NCBI GenBank assembly: GCA_040954595.2
Contig: CM082596.2
Span: forward strand, 496,001 to 560,000
Length of the DNA stretch: 64,000 bases
Direction of reading: 5' to 3'
Source: Balanoglossus misakiensis
Taxonomy: Eukaryota; Hemichordata
The notes below the pieces were generated by a model, which was not told the origin of the DNA, did no database searches, and saw only the letters and a program-made list of their open reading frames with translations. The first letter of the stretch is position 1, and each line of letters starts with the position of its first letter. Below, one piece after another: positions 1 to 11,815 of the stretch. The translations under genes were made by a program, and so were the position numbers.

Positions 1-1166
1 GAAGGCTGACCTAACCGGCGTCCCCATGAAAGCGATCAAAGTAGTGATTCTATTGATTGGACATAAGGTGATATGTGTTGTTGAGAAGGGAGAGGGGATG
101 TATTGTCAGCATAAATCAGTCCCACCTTGACTATAACCTAATCAACATAGGATCAGACTCTGCGATTGACTTCAAGGTGATCTCAGTTAATGTCTCGGTT
201 GGTGTCGGGTCATTTGCCAACAAGTTCAATGCATGATCGCTGGTTGTCCTTTTGACAGAACCGAGGCAAGTAAGGTAGGTTAGATAGTGGGCTAACAGAA
301 GCACAACCAATACTGTAATAGGGAGGAAGTCCTATCTTTCTCCCCCTCCCCTGAATTCAATTATGTGAGTTTACCCTTTGACCTCTGCACTGAGGTCAAC
401 CAGAATTAGGGAAATAATAGACAATAGACGATGGCATTGGAGAAGATTTATCGGTCTGGGTATCCACTGAATATATAGAACAGAAAGGAAAGTCAAATCA
501 CAGACTGTCTGAAATGTATCACAGAATATGTACATTTCTGGGTTGAACATTGGCTAGAGTGCATATATGATTGAATAAAGCGCAAGTCAATAGGAATTAA
601 ATGTAATCAAAGCTGTGGGGGTCTTTTTGTAAATGATGTGAAAAGACTAAAAGATTACCATGCATTCAATATTACTGTATATGCTGCCACTAGTGCCAGT
701 GCACTAATACATTTTGATATTTTATGTGAGAGACTGCGTCATCATACCTGCTAACTGAATATGTGATATGCCAATAGTCACCATAAAACTAAAAGACATG
801 TTTAATGTGAATATGAAATCACTATTTGATCAACACAAGCATTCATAAAAACCCTTTTTCTAATATCGTGGTGGCAGCAAACAATAATATATCCATTATA
901 TACAATTGATCTCATTTTGCAGGTACCCAAATAATGATGCAAAGAGCACCCTATTTTAAGTTATCAAAAAATGGTGGTACTGTATTTGAGAATCAAGAAA
1001 GTTTACACACACATATATATACTTTTTGCAGAAGCCTTCTGAAAAGTTAACAAAACCAACAATACTAAGCAACACTATTATACCGTGTATGCAATTGCTA
1101 GGGAGCAAATGAAGGTGCAGGGATGGGCACGTTACCTGCCATGATGTGTGTGAGTACTATTACCAA

Positions 1167-1216
1167 CTCTCTCTCTCTCTCTCTGGGTCTCTCTCCCCCT
1201 CCCCCTCCCTCCCTAT
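1167..1216. repeat. (CT)n / pyrimidine-rich simple repeat
   Basis: A run of CT dinucleotides (1167-1184) continues into C-rich tracts made of CCCCCT and CCCT units. This is ordinary low-complexity DNA. Confidence 0.85.
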
Positions 1217-3025
1217 CACCCCTACATCGATCAAACGTATGCATTTGGTTTCTACCTCACACAATGTAAACTGTATTCAAAACACTGCTATAGTAATCAT
1301 CTTAGCACCCCTGTCATGTATATGACCGAACAGTGATCACTTTCTGTGTAAAGCAATGAACAAATGCTCTGTACATTACAGTGTACTATCGTGTCGCCAT
1401 GCTTGTAATTTTCAGTCCTTCGACTCTTCACATATTGATTTGGCAAACTCTTGAAATAGGTAAAATTACTGAAAACTTTAAAACCCACGTTTGCATTTTA
1501 ATATAATCAAACCATTTTCAAATGCCACCAATCTGTTAGATGTTACTGTAAATAATTCGACAAGTTTACTATAGTCTCATTACAAATGTTGGGATGTACC
1601 GACCTTGAGATCCGACCACAATGTCAGCAGGGCTGTTTTACAGAACCTCTATTGCCGCTGGTGGGTTCGTTTCAAACTGGATGCAACGACTCATAAATAT
1701 GGCGATCTTTGGGACTTCTAAAGCGGGTTATTCTGCGACCTTTAGCGTCTTGATGTTCTTGCAAAGACAGAAATGTAATCGCAACTCTCTTCCCCAGCAA
1801 AGTAAGAGCGCCATCAAAAAATAAACATACTAGGAATAGCTCCACCGATGTGTACTTTTACGACTATTTGTTAATCCGCGAAGGAAATAAGTCCTCCGGT
1901 AACGTTCGTGATTGCAGCTTTTCTGAACAAAGTAGACACTTAATTTTTTCTTATAAGCTATAATCAGGCTAATAAGTAATTAAAGTAAGTTTTCAGGGGA
2001 TTACAGTTCAAGTTATTCTATTTTAATTCACGCCGGGAAGCGAATGAATACTCTGTAGTTATCTAGTGTCTGGTTCCGATGTAGTGCTGATTTACATAAA
2101 ATGCGGTTACCTCAGGTCACTGTACAGTTAACTAATTAACTGAACAGTTATATGAAAACAATGGGGAAAGTAACGATTAAGACCAATTAGCGCCTTCGCA
2201 ATTTATCAAAAACTTTCCCATTGAAAAGACATGATAGTACTCAGAGTTTTTTATTATTTGATTGTTTGTTTTAGCTCAGGGGACTTGTGTACGACACTGC
2301 AAAAAACGTTAATAGCGGTGATCTTCGGAAGGTCGTGCTGAATACAGACATGGGTTACGTAATATTGTCTGGCGACTATTTATCCGGTTTACTTACGAGT
2401 CAACTACATCGATTGAACTGAAAATCTTCAGTGATCACAACAAATGTTCTATTCATATCCAAATATAGTTCTGTCGCCTTCTTTCGGGTGACCAAGGACG
2501 TCAAACTTAGTGTGATTGTGAAACTTGTTACGTAACGGAAAACGGCGTGAATAGTTACATGCAATCCGTAGACAACGATCATCATTTTTCGACGCTAGAT
2601 TGGATCATAATTGTCATTCGCGATCGGTACCCAACAATCCAGAGTAAATCAACTTTATTCAGGAATTAATATATGTATTAAAGCTCTGAATTCCACAGAT
2701 AATTAGACTAATATCCGAACTCGACGAGACCCAGCGAAAACTTGTCTGACTTGGCTAGCAACCCGTTGCTACTGTAATTAACCAAGTTTCGGGAGTTCTC
2801 GCAATGGTGAGGGGGAAATAATCTACTAGTATGGGAAAACTGTCACAATACCAAACACCACACTCGTGTGTGATCCAAGCGTGCTCTAAATGCCAATGTA
2901 GTATCTCTGTACATACACAGCCATAGACAGTAGAACCAAATTATGTATTAAGCCATAATTTTGAGATAGAATGAGAACATTTTATAAAATTCTAAAACCA
3001 ATGCTGTTAAAGATAAGCTCTATAT

Positions 3026-3043
3026 TATTTATTTATTTATTTA
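3026..3043. repeat. (TTTA)n microsatellite
   Basis: About four and a half TTTA units. On the minus strand it would read as a (TAAA)n tail, which can mark a retroposon 3' end, but I recognise no element body next to it. Confidence 0.75.
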
Positions 3044-5059
3044 CCACTTGCCCCCTTGCAAGGCCTTGATGGATGGTATACGGATCGATCGCTATGGAGA
3101 CCATCAGGTGACTGAAAACGTTAGATCTAGGGTTTTGACCGTTGAGGGCGGGTATCAGACGCAAATACAAGTTAAAGAGCGCAAAAAGTTCAAATCGATG
3201 ACCTTTCCTCCTTTGTAGGTTAGCACATTGTGTCAGCTCACATGTCGAACAAGTGCGTGTCATGCCCATGTGTCACATTGCGTAATTATGCGAGTAGGAC
3301 ATCAATTGATAGATGCTTTCTCAGCTAGAGGAACGAGACCACATACGTTACCCCTATATATGCCCTCAGTAGCTGGGCTCTTCCAGTTGACTGCGAAAGC
3401 AACAGCGGATTTGGATAAAGAGCGCTTTTTAAAACTTCGAGAATTCAAGCACCATATAGGTAACACAAAACAAAATATTCAAATCTGTTCATGTAAACTC
3501 TTTTAGAAAGCGACGTCTCCAATTTAATTTGAAGTTAAAATCTTTTGAATCAGAAAAGATTTTGTTTTCTTAAAACGTGCCGAATTTCTGGTTTTTCATT
3601 TAAGTAACCAATCAAAATTAGTTTCGTACACTCGCTTTTATGAAAATGTTTTTTTTGGGGTGGGGGTTTGCTCGGCTTCTTCGATGAAAATGTGACGTTC
3701 AACAAAATCGTGCAACAACATGCACATTGAACATACGCGTGCATTCGAGTGTACTAGTATTAATTAAACACGTGAGATGATCCTGTGAATGAGGAACCAA
3801 GTTAACGTACATATTATCATAACAAAAATAGCCTCACATGGACAAATCAGTTGAGTAGTTCTCGATATGGTCTTTGATAGCCGGTCACGTTTTTCACGTA
3901 CCAAGATGTATTCCTAAAATAAGTGCATGAGCGAAACAGTTCGGTTATTAAAATGGTCCACTTTGGAAAATGTCACAATTTAAAATACACTGCCTGTTTT
4001 ATAGCAGAACTGTTTTGGCCAACTGTTCGGTTCTCTGAGAACTCTGAGCAACTTTATTTTCTGCAGCTTCAAATGTCGAAATAAGTCTATCATTATAATG
4101 AACAGTGCAGCACATTTGTAAAGTGACCACAGGTCCTGCAGTCGCGCATATTTTCGCAAAACAAAAGACATTGTATAGAAAATAGAACAGAAAAGTACCC
4201 CACTGCATTTTTGACAGGAAAAAAACAGTAACGTCAACGGTACATAGCCGGCAATTTGCATTTTTAATAATATGAAGTCACGTTGAAAAGTGGGTAGGTC
4301 GCATATGTCTGACTGTTGCCCTGCCCTGTTGTCGGTTTCTCTTGTGTCGATTTCTTAGTTCTCTCGAAGCAACTGAAATCGCCTAGTATGTGTGTATGCG
4401 TTCGTCAAAAACAAACGCGAAAGCTTCAGAACCACCGTAAAAGCCAATGGCACAGAGATCATTATAACTACAGTGACACAGCCAAGCCAATTTTAGACCA
4501 ATGTTTTATACTGGCGAGAGAACAAGGTGACCATGTGTGCTTGTGACACGGGAAATGGAATGATCCATGAAACCCCTTGCCTTAGGAGCTCTACTTTTAC
4601 GTACACATGTCGCTCCACGTGAAATCTGCATATGTAATGAGTGTGTCACTGACTGATATTGAGCTCCCCTATTTATTGACTGAAAATACGAGTGTCTGTC
4701 AGATAGCAAGCTATTTCCACTCAAGACTTCGCATGCATCGTTTCGGAACTCGATCGCACACTTCAGAGGTAAATCAAGACCTCATCTCTATAGAACTGGT
4801 GAGTTTTATTTCAAAGCGATATATACATGTAGTAGTATATACCCACATATTGTATACCATTACCCCTAGCCTCCCCTAGCCGCTTAAAAACATTTAACTA
4901 TTTTATCACTATGATCTTTGTATGTGTCGAGTTAGCCAACTTGCGTTGAGTATGGTGAATCTAGTCTGAAACGGAGAAAATGCTTCATTTGATGTGCAGA
5001 TCTACACTTTGTTTCTCTTGAAAATTATCTAGTCTCGATCAAGGTTCCTTTGCCGGCAT

Positions 5060-5220
5060 ATTGCCGCATGGATACAGCGCTAAGGACGCGTGCCACGGCA
5101 CGCTCACGTTGACAACCGCGTGAGCACGTTTTCTTTCAATAACATCAAACCTTACAGTGCCAGTAGAGGGCGCAATACTGATGTCCGGTCACGCGACTCA
5201 GCCGAGACAAACTTGTGACT
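5060..5220. promoter_or_regulatory. CpG-rich palindromic patch with CTCF-like motif; possible nuclear receptor promoter
   Basis: A locally CpG-dense patch in AT-rich DNA, about 450 bp upstream of the nuclear receptor start codon. It holds two adjacent perfect inverted repeats: GCGTGCC/GGCACGC at 5088-5103 with a 2-bp spacer, and GCTCACG (5102-5108) with CGTGAGC (5119-5125). A 14-bp match to the CTCF core consensus CCASYAGRKGGCRS lies at 5160-5173. A promoter role is inferred from position and CpG content; no TATA box or transcription start site is evident. Confidence 0.35.
5160..5173 (+). promoter_or_regulatory. CTCF-like core motif
   Basis: The sequence CCAGTAGAGGGCGC matches every position of the bilaterian CTCF core CCASYAGRKGGCRS. 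A 13/14 relative lies at 7714-7727, inside the last intron of the nuclear receptor gene. Binding cannot be judged from sequence. Confidence 0.4.
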
Positions 5221-5652
5221 GAATTACATCACAGACATGTGTTTTTTGTAACCTCCAGCACGCATTTAAATTTGCAATATCAGAAACAAACACCCACTGT
5301 TAATAGTCAGAATTAAATGGTGTAAATACCAGGGTGCTAAAATACATCAGAGCTGCATGAAACATAAAAACCGGCCCTCTACTTTTTTGAAAGCAAATTT
5401 ACACCAGTTGTCATATCAAACTTCTGAAGAAAAAATACATACAGCTTTTCTATTCTGAATTTTAAATGAATGTGTGTCATCATAGTTCGTATCTATGGCA
5501 CAACTCTCTATGCAAATGACACTGGCAATGTAGAATGTAGTTTATAGAATCATGAAAATGAAGGATAGTTTGACATCTTAGCATGTCAAAGTACAACACA
5601 ATTTAACAGAGCATTTTGAAATGATTGTTTTATAGATTTAAATCGTCCAATC

Positions 5653-8096
5653 ATGAGTGCTGTTACAAATGAAGGTTATCCGGTACTGTGCCGGGTGTGT
5701 GGGGATAAAGCCTCCGGATATCATTATGGTGTACATGCCTGTGAAGGTTGTAAGGTAAGCATACTGATTTCCAGTATCAGTTTAGTCATCCATGACCATC
5801 AATGACATTTACATATTGGGTTAATTTTTGCTACAGCTCTGCATTAATAATTTGAATAAGATAACTGAAAACACTGAATTGACATGTTTTTTTTTATGAA
5901 AGTTGGTTTTTATCAAATTCTTTGATCAATAAAATGATTGGCATCTAAAGTTTCTATTTTTTTTATTATCAGGGATTCTTCAGAAGAAGCATCCAGCAAA
6001 ATCTGAAATATCCAGTTTGCAGCAAAGGGGATGACTGCTTGATTATGCGAATTAATAGAAATAGATGTCAATATTGTCGATTCAGAAAATGCTTGGTTGT
6101 TGGAATGTCCAAGGATGGTAAGTTATCAGGATAAACTCTAGAGTATATGTATGTCTGCCTGTCTGTCTATTTGTGTGTGTGTGTGTGTGTGTGTGTGTGA
6201 CTGGAACAGGGGTAAAATCACTTCTACCAAACCAGACCCCCTCCCCTCCATATTTCTCCTGGGTGGAGAGAAGTATGGGAAGTATTAAAAGTCGCTCACT
6301 GCAACACCACAGCCATTGTAAGGCTTGAACCCAGGATGTTTTGATTATGAATCCATTGTATCTACTGGGCCATGATGCCTCGCTCCTGTTATGGTAAAAA
6401 ATAATACGTGGCAACGTGCATATCCTCTGTATGTTTTGACAAACAAAACTGTCCTTCAAAGCTGAACAGTTTTCATTATAAAAAATTACTATGACCTTTG
6501 ATCTAACATGTGGGTATTTTGTTTACCTTCTATTGTTAGCTGTCCGACTTGGACGTTGTCCGAAGAAATGTAAACCCAATGGAGCACCATTGCTGATCCA
6601 GGTCTGTGACAATAGAGAAGGATCACCAACACTTGAAGATAAACAGATGAAAATTGAACAATTGACTCTGGGAATCCATGAAGCTCATCTCAAAACTGCC
6701 TGGAGTGCAAAACTGTATCCAGAATTTGCTGATCACAAAGAGAAGGTAATTATATTCATTTTTCTTTCTCTTCGATGTGTACCTCTAACTTGTCATTTTG
6801 ATCTTTATGCCACGTACCATACACCATTGAATTCAAGAGGGCTAAACACAAAACTGATGATGATAGTGCAAAGTCCAGATTTTCATTCACTTAATTGTCA
6901 ACTACTAATTCTTGGAATGTGTTATTTTGTCTCTAGGATTTTGACAAAAGCGAATCATATAATGGCTCCAATGGTAAATTTGTCATAGAACATAACGGCT
7001 ACAGCTGGGAAAGAAGTACACAAAGAATCCATGCAAACAATGATATGAACGGACACAATACACATAGTCAGGGATATTACAGTTTTGGTCAAAATGGCCA
7101 ATTTGGTCAGAATGGTCTGAATGGCTCTAGCGATCACCATGGCCATTTGAATCCAAACGGTCAGAATGGTTCTCACACCCTGATTGGCCGGAGTAATGCT
7201 CAGAACGGTTCCTGTCAAAGCAGCCATGTTCAAATTGACCACAATGGTGTCAATGGTGTCAATGGTCACATGGTGAAGCAAAAAGTCAAAAGTCATAACA
7301 GTCTTCTTCAAGCCATTGCCAGCAATTTCACACCAGCAATCACGAAGATAATACGATTCGCAAAACTCATCCCTGGATTTGTCAATCTTGACAAAGATGA
7401 CCAAGTCATCCTACTCAAAGCAGGATCTTTGGAAGTGTTGCTTTTACGAATGGTGCGACTTCTCAATGTCGAGAAAGAGACAATAACAGTTACCAATGGC
7501 TGCAAGCATACATACTTTATGGAAGACATTCAGGGAAACACAATACGAGAATTATCACAGGATGTGATCGCCTTTGCACGTAAACTACTGCCCTTGTCGT
7601 TGACTACATGTGAAATGGCACTCTTCAGTGCATTGCTGCTGGTTTCACCTGGTAAGTGTTGCTACAAGTTTCTTTGAGGTGGAAGGTTAAAAAAGAAAGT
7701 TTTCCCGCATGGGCCCGTAGATGGCGCAGTTCTGAAATCATTTTGACATGACAACTCGCACAAGTGAATATAAATGAAAAAGCATGTTCCTCTGATGTAC
7801 TCATTTATCCTTGTGTATTAATTTAATATTTACAATCTTCAACTTAATTTCTATTCTTAGATCGGCCAGGTCTGCAGGAACCTGATAAAGTGGAACAGTT
7901 ACAGATGCAAATAGTCCAAGCATTGGAAGCTCAGATTTCTCTTAATCACCACGGAAAATATTTGTTTCCAACTCTACTGATGAGGGTGGCAGATGCACGC
8001 CAATTTAGTACATTGAATTCTGACAAGATGCTGGACATCCTGGATGAAAATTCCACATCGACTGGAAGTATGGAAGAGCCCATGGATGAAAGCTAA
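5653..8096 (+). CDS. NR1-subfamily nuclear receptor, Rev-erb/E75/E78-like (NR1D/NR1E group)
   Basis: Ligand-regulated or constitutive transcription factor acting in the nucleus. Coding exons 5653-5754, 5973-6117, 6540-6745, 6937-7651 and 7861-8096 join through GT-AG introns to 467 aa. Residues 13-79 form the two-zinc-finger DNA-binding domain: P-box CEGCK, a 5-residue D-box loop between C50 and C56, then [14 protein letters not shown] and a T/A-box starting DAVRLGR. Residues 152-262 are an Asn-Gly-rich hinge. The ligand-binding domain runs about 263-455, with the signature FAKLIPGF (292-299) and DQVILLKAG (306-314). No AF-2 helix-12 motif is visible, as in Rev-erb/E75. N442 aligns with the Rev-erb heme-ligand His. 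The start ATG gives a 12-residue A/B region. A splice acceptor at 5634-5635 lies just upstream and the frame stays open across it, so alternative longer N-termini are possible. Family is certain; choice among Rev-erb, E75 and E78 is not. Confidence 0.88.
6172..6388 (-). mobile_element. tRNA-derived SINE with (CA)n tail
   Basis: Read on the minus strand, the element starts with a tRNA-like head. It carries a Pol III A box, TGGCCCAGTAG (6362-6372), and a B box, GGGTTCAAGCC (6322-6332), about 30 bp apart as in tRNA genes. A body with CTCTCCACCCAGGAGAAATATGG-like sequence follows, resembling the CTCCACCCAGGTGTA core common in marine-invertebrate SINEs. It ends in a (CA)n tail seen as (TG)n at 6172-6199 on the plus strand. 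It sits in intron 2 of the nuclear receptor gene, antisense to it. The A and B boxes are clear; the family name is not known to me and the ends are approximate. Confidence 0.65.
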
Positions 8097-9460
8097 TGGA
8101 ATATTATGGAATGGGATGGGAGGGAATGTCTGTCATGAACTGCAGGCCGGAATGGGAAAGATAGTCACAGACTCCAACTCTCACAATGCACTTAACACTT
8201 CGTTTGGATAATTTGTCATGGAATAGGGAAACTATACTAACAAACTTGGTGTACTATCCTGGTATATAAGTCCCTAACTGTCAGTAGAATTGAAATCTCC
8301 ACTTGTCAGAATTATATTTTTCATGTATTCGTGATACTCAGGCATTCCTCACGCACTTATGACCTATGACCTCATTGATGTTCAAAACCATTGTGTCTTT
8401 TAAAACAATAACACTTGATTCCTTCAAGCCAACTGGATTTTGACTTGTGACTGAGTTTTAACAAGCTATTGTCTTGTTCTGTTTCTTCTCCACAGCTTTT
8501 TCTCGATCGAATTACTGTCAACTTGTGATTCTTTGTTTTCAATGTTTTGATAATTCATGACATATGATGAAATCTATTTTTTATTGTCTGTAACAACCAG
8601 TCATATTCTGCTGTAGTATTTATTTTGCACTATTCAATAATAATTTTGACAATGTTTAAATCTGATAACATCTTTAGTGTTTTTAAGCACATTTTCTTCA
8701 CAGAAGTTAAGATCGAGATCCTGGTTATGATGCCAGTAAATTTCAGAATATTCTGGAATTCTTAATCACTATATTGCAAATGCTTTGAAATATCACCGTT
8801 CACAAAATGCCCTTGAACTTTCTTGTTTGTGTCATATTCTTTGGTAAGATTGAGAAATTTAGTTTTGTGGATTTATGTCTCGATGAGAAACAAAAATATA
8901 TCACTCTGTGAGCTGTTAAGAGAAAAAAATTAACTCAACCTTGGAATTTTACAGCTTAAGAGGAAATTGTCATATTGTCAATTGCTGAAAACACACTGTA
9001 GTGGCCTTAATATCTCAAGTGTTAAGAAAGTAATTAAATGAGAGTTCAACTAGGAGCAACAGGCAACAAATTGAGATTTTAAAATGTGTCTATCTGTACC
9101 ACAAAAACATTCCATAGTACAAGAGAACTACAAACCCAGTGGGGATGTCCATGACAGACTGTGTTGTTTAACGAAGTAACTGAAATGTTGCATTGACACC
9201 TTCTAAGGTAGCTTGTGTGAGAATTTTAGACTTAACTGTTCATCTGTTGATGAGTTACACTATATAGAAGATGGAACTTTGTCAAAATGAGAAATTTAGA
9301 AAATGACATTATTTCTTAAGAAATGAACCTCACAAACTACCTTAAAACATAAAAACCCAGCACAGATATTTTCAACTTTGAGGTTTGTTTAACTCAAATC
9401 TAATATTGTAATTGTATATATTGTTGTCATGTGAAATAAATGTGTATATATGTCTATGGT
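8097..9460 (+). other. 3' UTR of the nuclear receptor gene with polyadenylation signal
   Basis: AT-rich sequence without coding signal directly after the stop codon. The first well-placed AATAAA lies at 9435-9440 and is followed by a TG/T-rich stretch, so the transcript probably ends near 9455-9480. This would be a 3' UTR of about 1.35 kb. The end is inferred from sequence only. Confidence 0.5.
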
Positions 9461-10916
9461 GAAACCGCATGACTGTTGTCTTTGATTGGCCTACAAATCC
9501 TAGATCTTTGATTTGCCCAAATATGGTGATTTTATGATTTTATTGGTCTTCTATAGTAACTGAAATGATGATTATCAGCTCTTTTGTCTTTTCCACAATG
9601 ATAAAAACCAAGATTCCATCAGATTGCAAAAAATTGAAGAAAAAAATCAATTCTACCTGAAAGTGACGGCTCAAGGAACTTGTTTGTATGAGGCACTCTG
9701 CCACACCTGTGTTCTCCAAGAAAAGAACATTGATTTTCTTGAACATCTACGACAAAAGATATTTTCATTATGGTCAGCTTGACGTTAGATGGCGCTATAA
9801 TAACATTTTAACATACCCGATAATTTTCTGCATGAAACTTATGTGCCACCAAAAAAACTCACAAATATGCAAAGCAATGTGGTATACAATAGACCCATTT
9901 ATTAAACACATAATCAACTTTGAAATCATTTAAATTCTGAAAATGCTACATAGTTGACACCAGGGTGCCTATGACAAAACAAATTTCTAATAAATAAAGA
10001 AAAAAACATAAATAAACTTGAAAGGAGTTCACAGATTGGTTTCCTTAAAGTCAAACTCAAAATAACTAACAGCAATTATATTATTAACTGCTAACAGATG
10101 ACATTTTGGTAACCATAGCTACCTTTGAATGTCACCTTCTATTTTTACAAATAAGTATTTGTATTTTTTCTATGGCAACTGCAAGAAAGCTCAAAAGTTA
10201 TGCAAATACTTTATTACTCTTAAGACGAGGTAGCACATTAGAAAAAGTCATAGGTGGGATCGGTTTCAAGAATATATAGCAGACACACAGACGCACACAT
10301 ACACACACACAAATACTCTACCATGGTTAGACGTTTCCCACCCAACTGTTGGAACCACACAGAATATCCAAGGCTGTTGTACTCTCTTCTATTTGTTGGC
10401 TTTTGAGGCCAACATAAAAGTGGCATTCTTGAAAGAGTAGTTTTCTTCCAGATCTGTATGCCAAGAAGAATACTTCTGACAAGTATTGTACAACAGGTGA
10501 GTGAGAACATTCATTCATAATACTGCCAGTCATCAAGCGATGATGAAGCACTCCTAGAGTGCACCCCCTGGCAGAACACGTTAAGAGAAGTCTACATAGC
10601 CCTGTGGAGAGTCCTGAAGTACACACCCAGGGGTGACCATCCTAGAACTACAATGGCTGTTTAAAGAATAACTTGCTCAAAAGTTGGCATTGCCCAGGCC
10701 AATGACGCTAAACTTTCATTAAAGTTTTGCCATTAATTCTCAGTTTTAAAACTGGAGACATTTGAAAAATCACTCAACAAGCAGCATAACATCTTGATGT
10801 ATTATAAACACAAATACTGGTGGGATACCTTGTCTGTGTGTAGATATCAACACAGCTAAAGCAGAGGTCCACTACTGCCATGGAGATTCATGTCCTGTTT
10901 GTTGACAAACCCTGAC

Positions 10917-10955
10917 AGGTCAAAGGCCATCTGAGGGTCAGGGTTCAAGGGGTCA
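10917..10955 (+). promoter_or_regulatory. Nuclear-receptor half-site cluster
   Basis: Four half-sites on one strand: AGGTCA (10917-10922), GGGTCA (10935-10940), GGTTCA (10942-10947) and GGGTCA (10950-10955). The second and third form a DR1; the third and fourth a DR2. Function is not testable here. Confidence 0.35.
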
Positions 10956-11353
10956 AAAGATGACAGCAGTGTTTTCAGAACAGTCAGCTCCTTTTTCACT
11001 CAATGGATTGTAACTATAGCAACTTAACCCCCTCCTCATCAGTGGTAACCATCGTTACCAGCAAAACCTCATCATCATCTTGTATACATTATTTCCAACT
11101 ACTTTCTAACAATGCACATGATAGAATTACCAAACTTGAAAATTTTAAATGGTGTCTAGTATCTTTTACCTACAAATCTGTGACATAAATAACACACAAA
11201 GTTTTTTATTGATATTAGTATCTGATTTGACGGTGGGAAGTGGAAAGAGAAGCAGAGACTTCTTCAAGCAGCTATCAGCGGAGTCTAAAAGCAATAATCA
11301 GTCCTACATCCAGATCAATACTCAAATGTCTGAGGCATTGACATACTTCACAA

Positions 11354-11366
11354 AGGTCAAAGTTCA
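11354..11366 (+). promoter_or_regulatory. DR1 nuclear receptor element
   Basis: AGGTCA-A-AGTTCA is a direct repeat with one-base spacing, the arrangement bound by HNF4, RXR heterodimers and COUP-TF proteins. Confidence 0.4.
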
Positions 11367-11743
11367 TGTCTGGTTTTTCAGCCATTTTGGATTGAGAGCA
11401 TAGTTTTGTTTTTGGTCGGCCAACATTCTATATAGAAATTTTCCACACTCATCTTATTCACAGGAACTTCTCCGCTTAACTGCAGTGTAAATGGGCCAAT
11501 GGCCTCAGACAACTTTCTCTGAATTCAGAAACACTGATACTTGTGAAATGTGACTTGGATAGATGCACAGTAAAAGATTTGCACATAATACACATGGTGA
11601 CCATAACGTGAGGTTCAAGCTATTTGATATTAAAATCTTTAACATTAAATTAAAACACCTCTCTTATCAGAGCGTCAGGTAAGCAACTCCACAAATGAAT
11701 ATGCATGATGATTGGCTGACAATACACATTGTCACATGTAACA

Positions 11744-11815
11744 CTAAGTGAACTCAAAGGTCAGAGGTCACTTAGTGAACTCAAAAGCGTTTTATGACCC
11801 TGGGGTCACAGGTCA
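11744..11815 (+). promoter_or_regulatory. Perfect DR1 plus IR2/DR1 composite, flanked by a short tandem duplication
   Basis: AGGTCA-G-AGGTCA at 11758-11770 is a perfect DR1. It lies within a 27-bp tandem duplication whose copies begin at 11744 (CTAAGTGAACTCAAA) and 11771 (CTTAGTGAACTCAAA). Further on, TGACCC (11795-11800), GGGTCA (11803-11808) and AGGTCA (11810-11815) form an inverted repeat with 2-bp spacing overlapping a second DR1. Confidence 0.42.

Larger units (their letters stand above)
1..5050. other. Non-coding stretch, no gene recognised
   Basis: No open reading frame here resembles a protein family I know and no splice-linked exon chain could be assembled. Visible contents are a CT/pyrimidine-rich microsatellite near 1167-1216, a (TTTA)n run near 3026-3043, and short chance ORFs. 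Undetected 5' UTR exons of the downstream nuclear receptor could lie here, as could terminal exons of a gene outside the window. Confidence 0.6.

Noticed and set aside
1621-1824. 67-aa plus-strand ORF
   Set aside because: No family resemblance, no splice partners recognised and no supporting promoter or polyadenylation context.
3026-3270. Possible minus-strand retroposon 3' end with (TAAA)n tail
   Set aside because: Only the tail is suggestive; no Pol III boxes or reverse transcriptase similarity were found.
6082-6459. 125-aa minus-strand ORF overlapping the receptor intron
   Set aside because: It runs through the SINE and its (CA)n tail and encodes HTHTHT repeats; it is a product of the repeat, not a gene.
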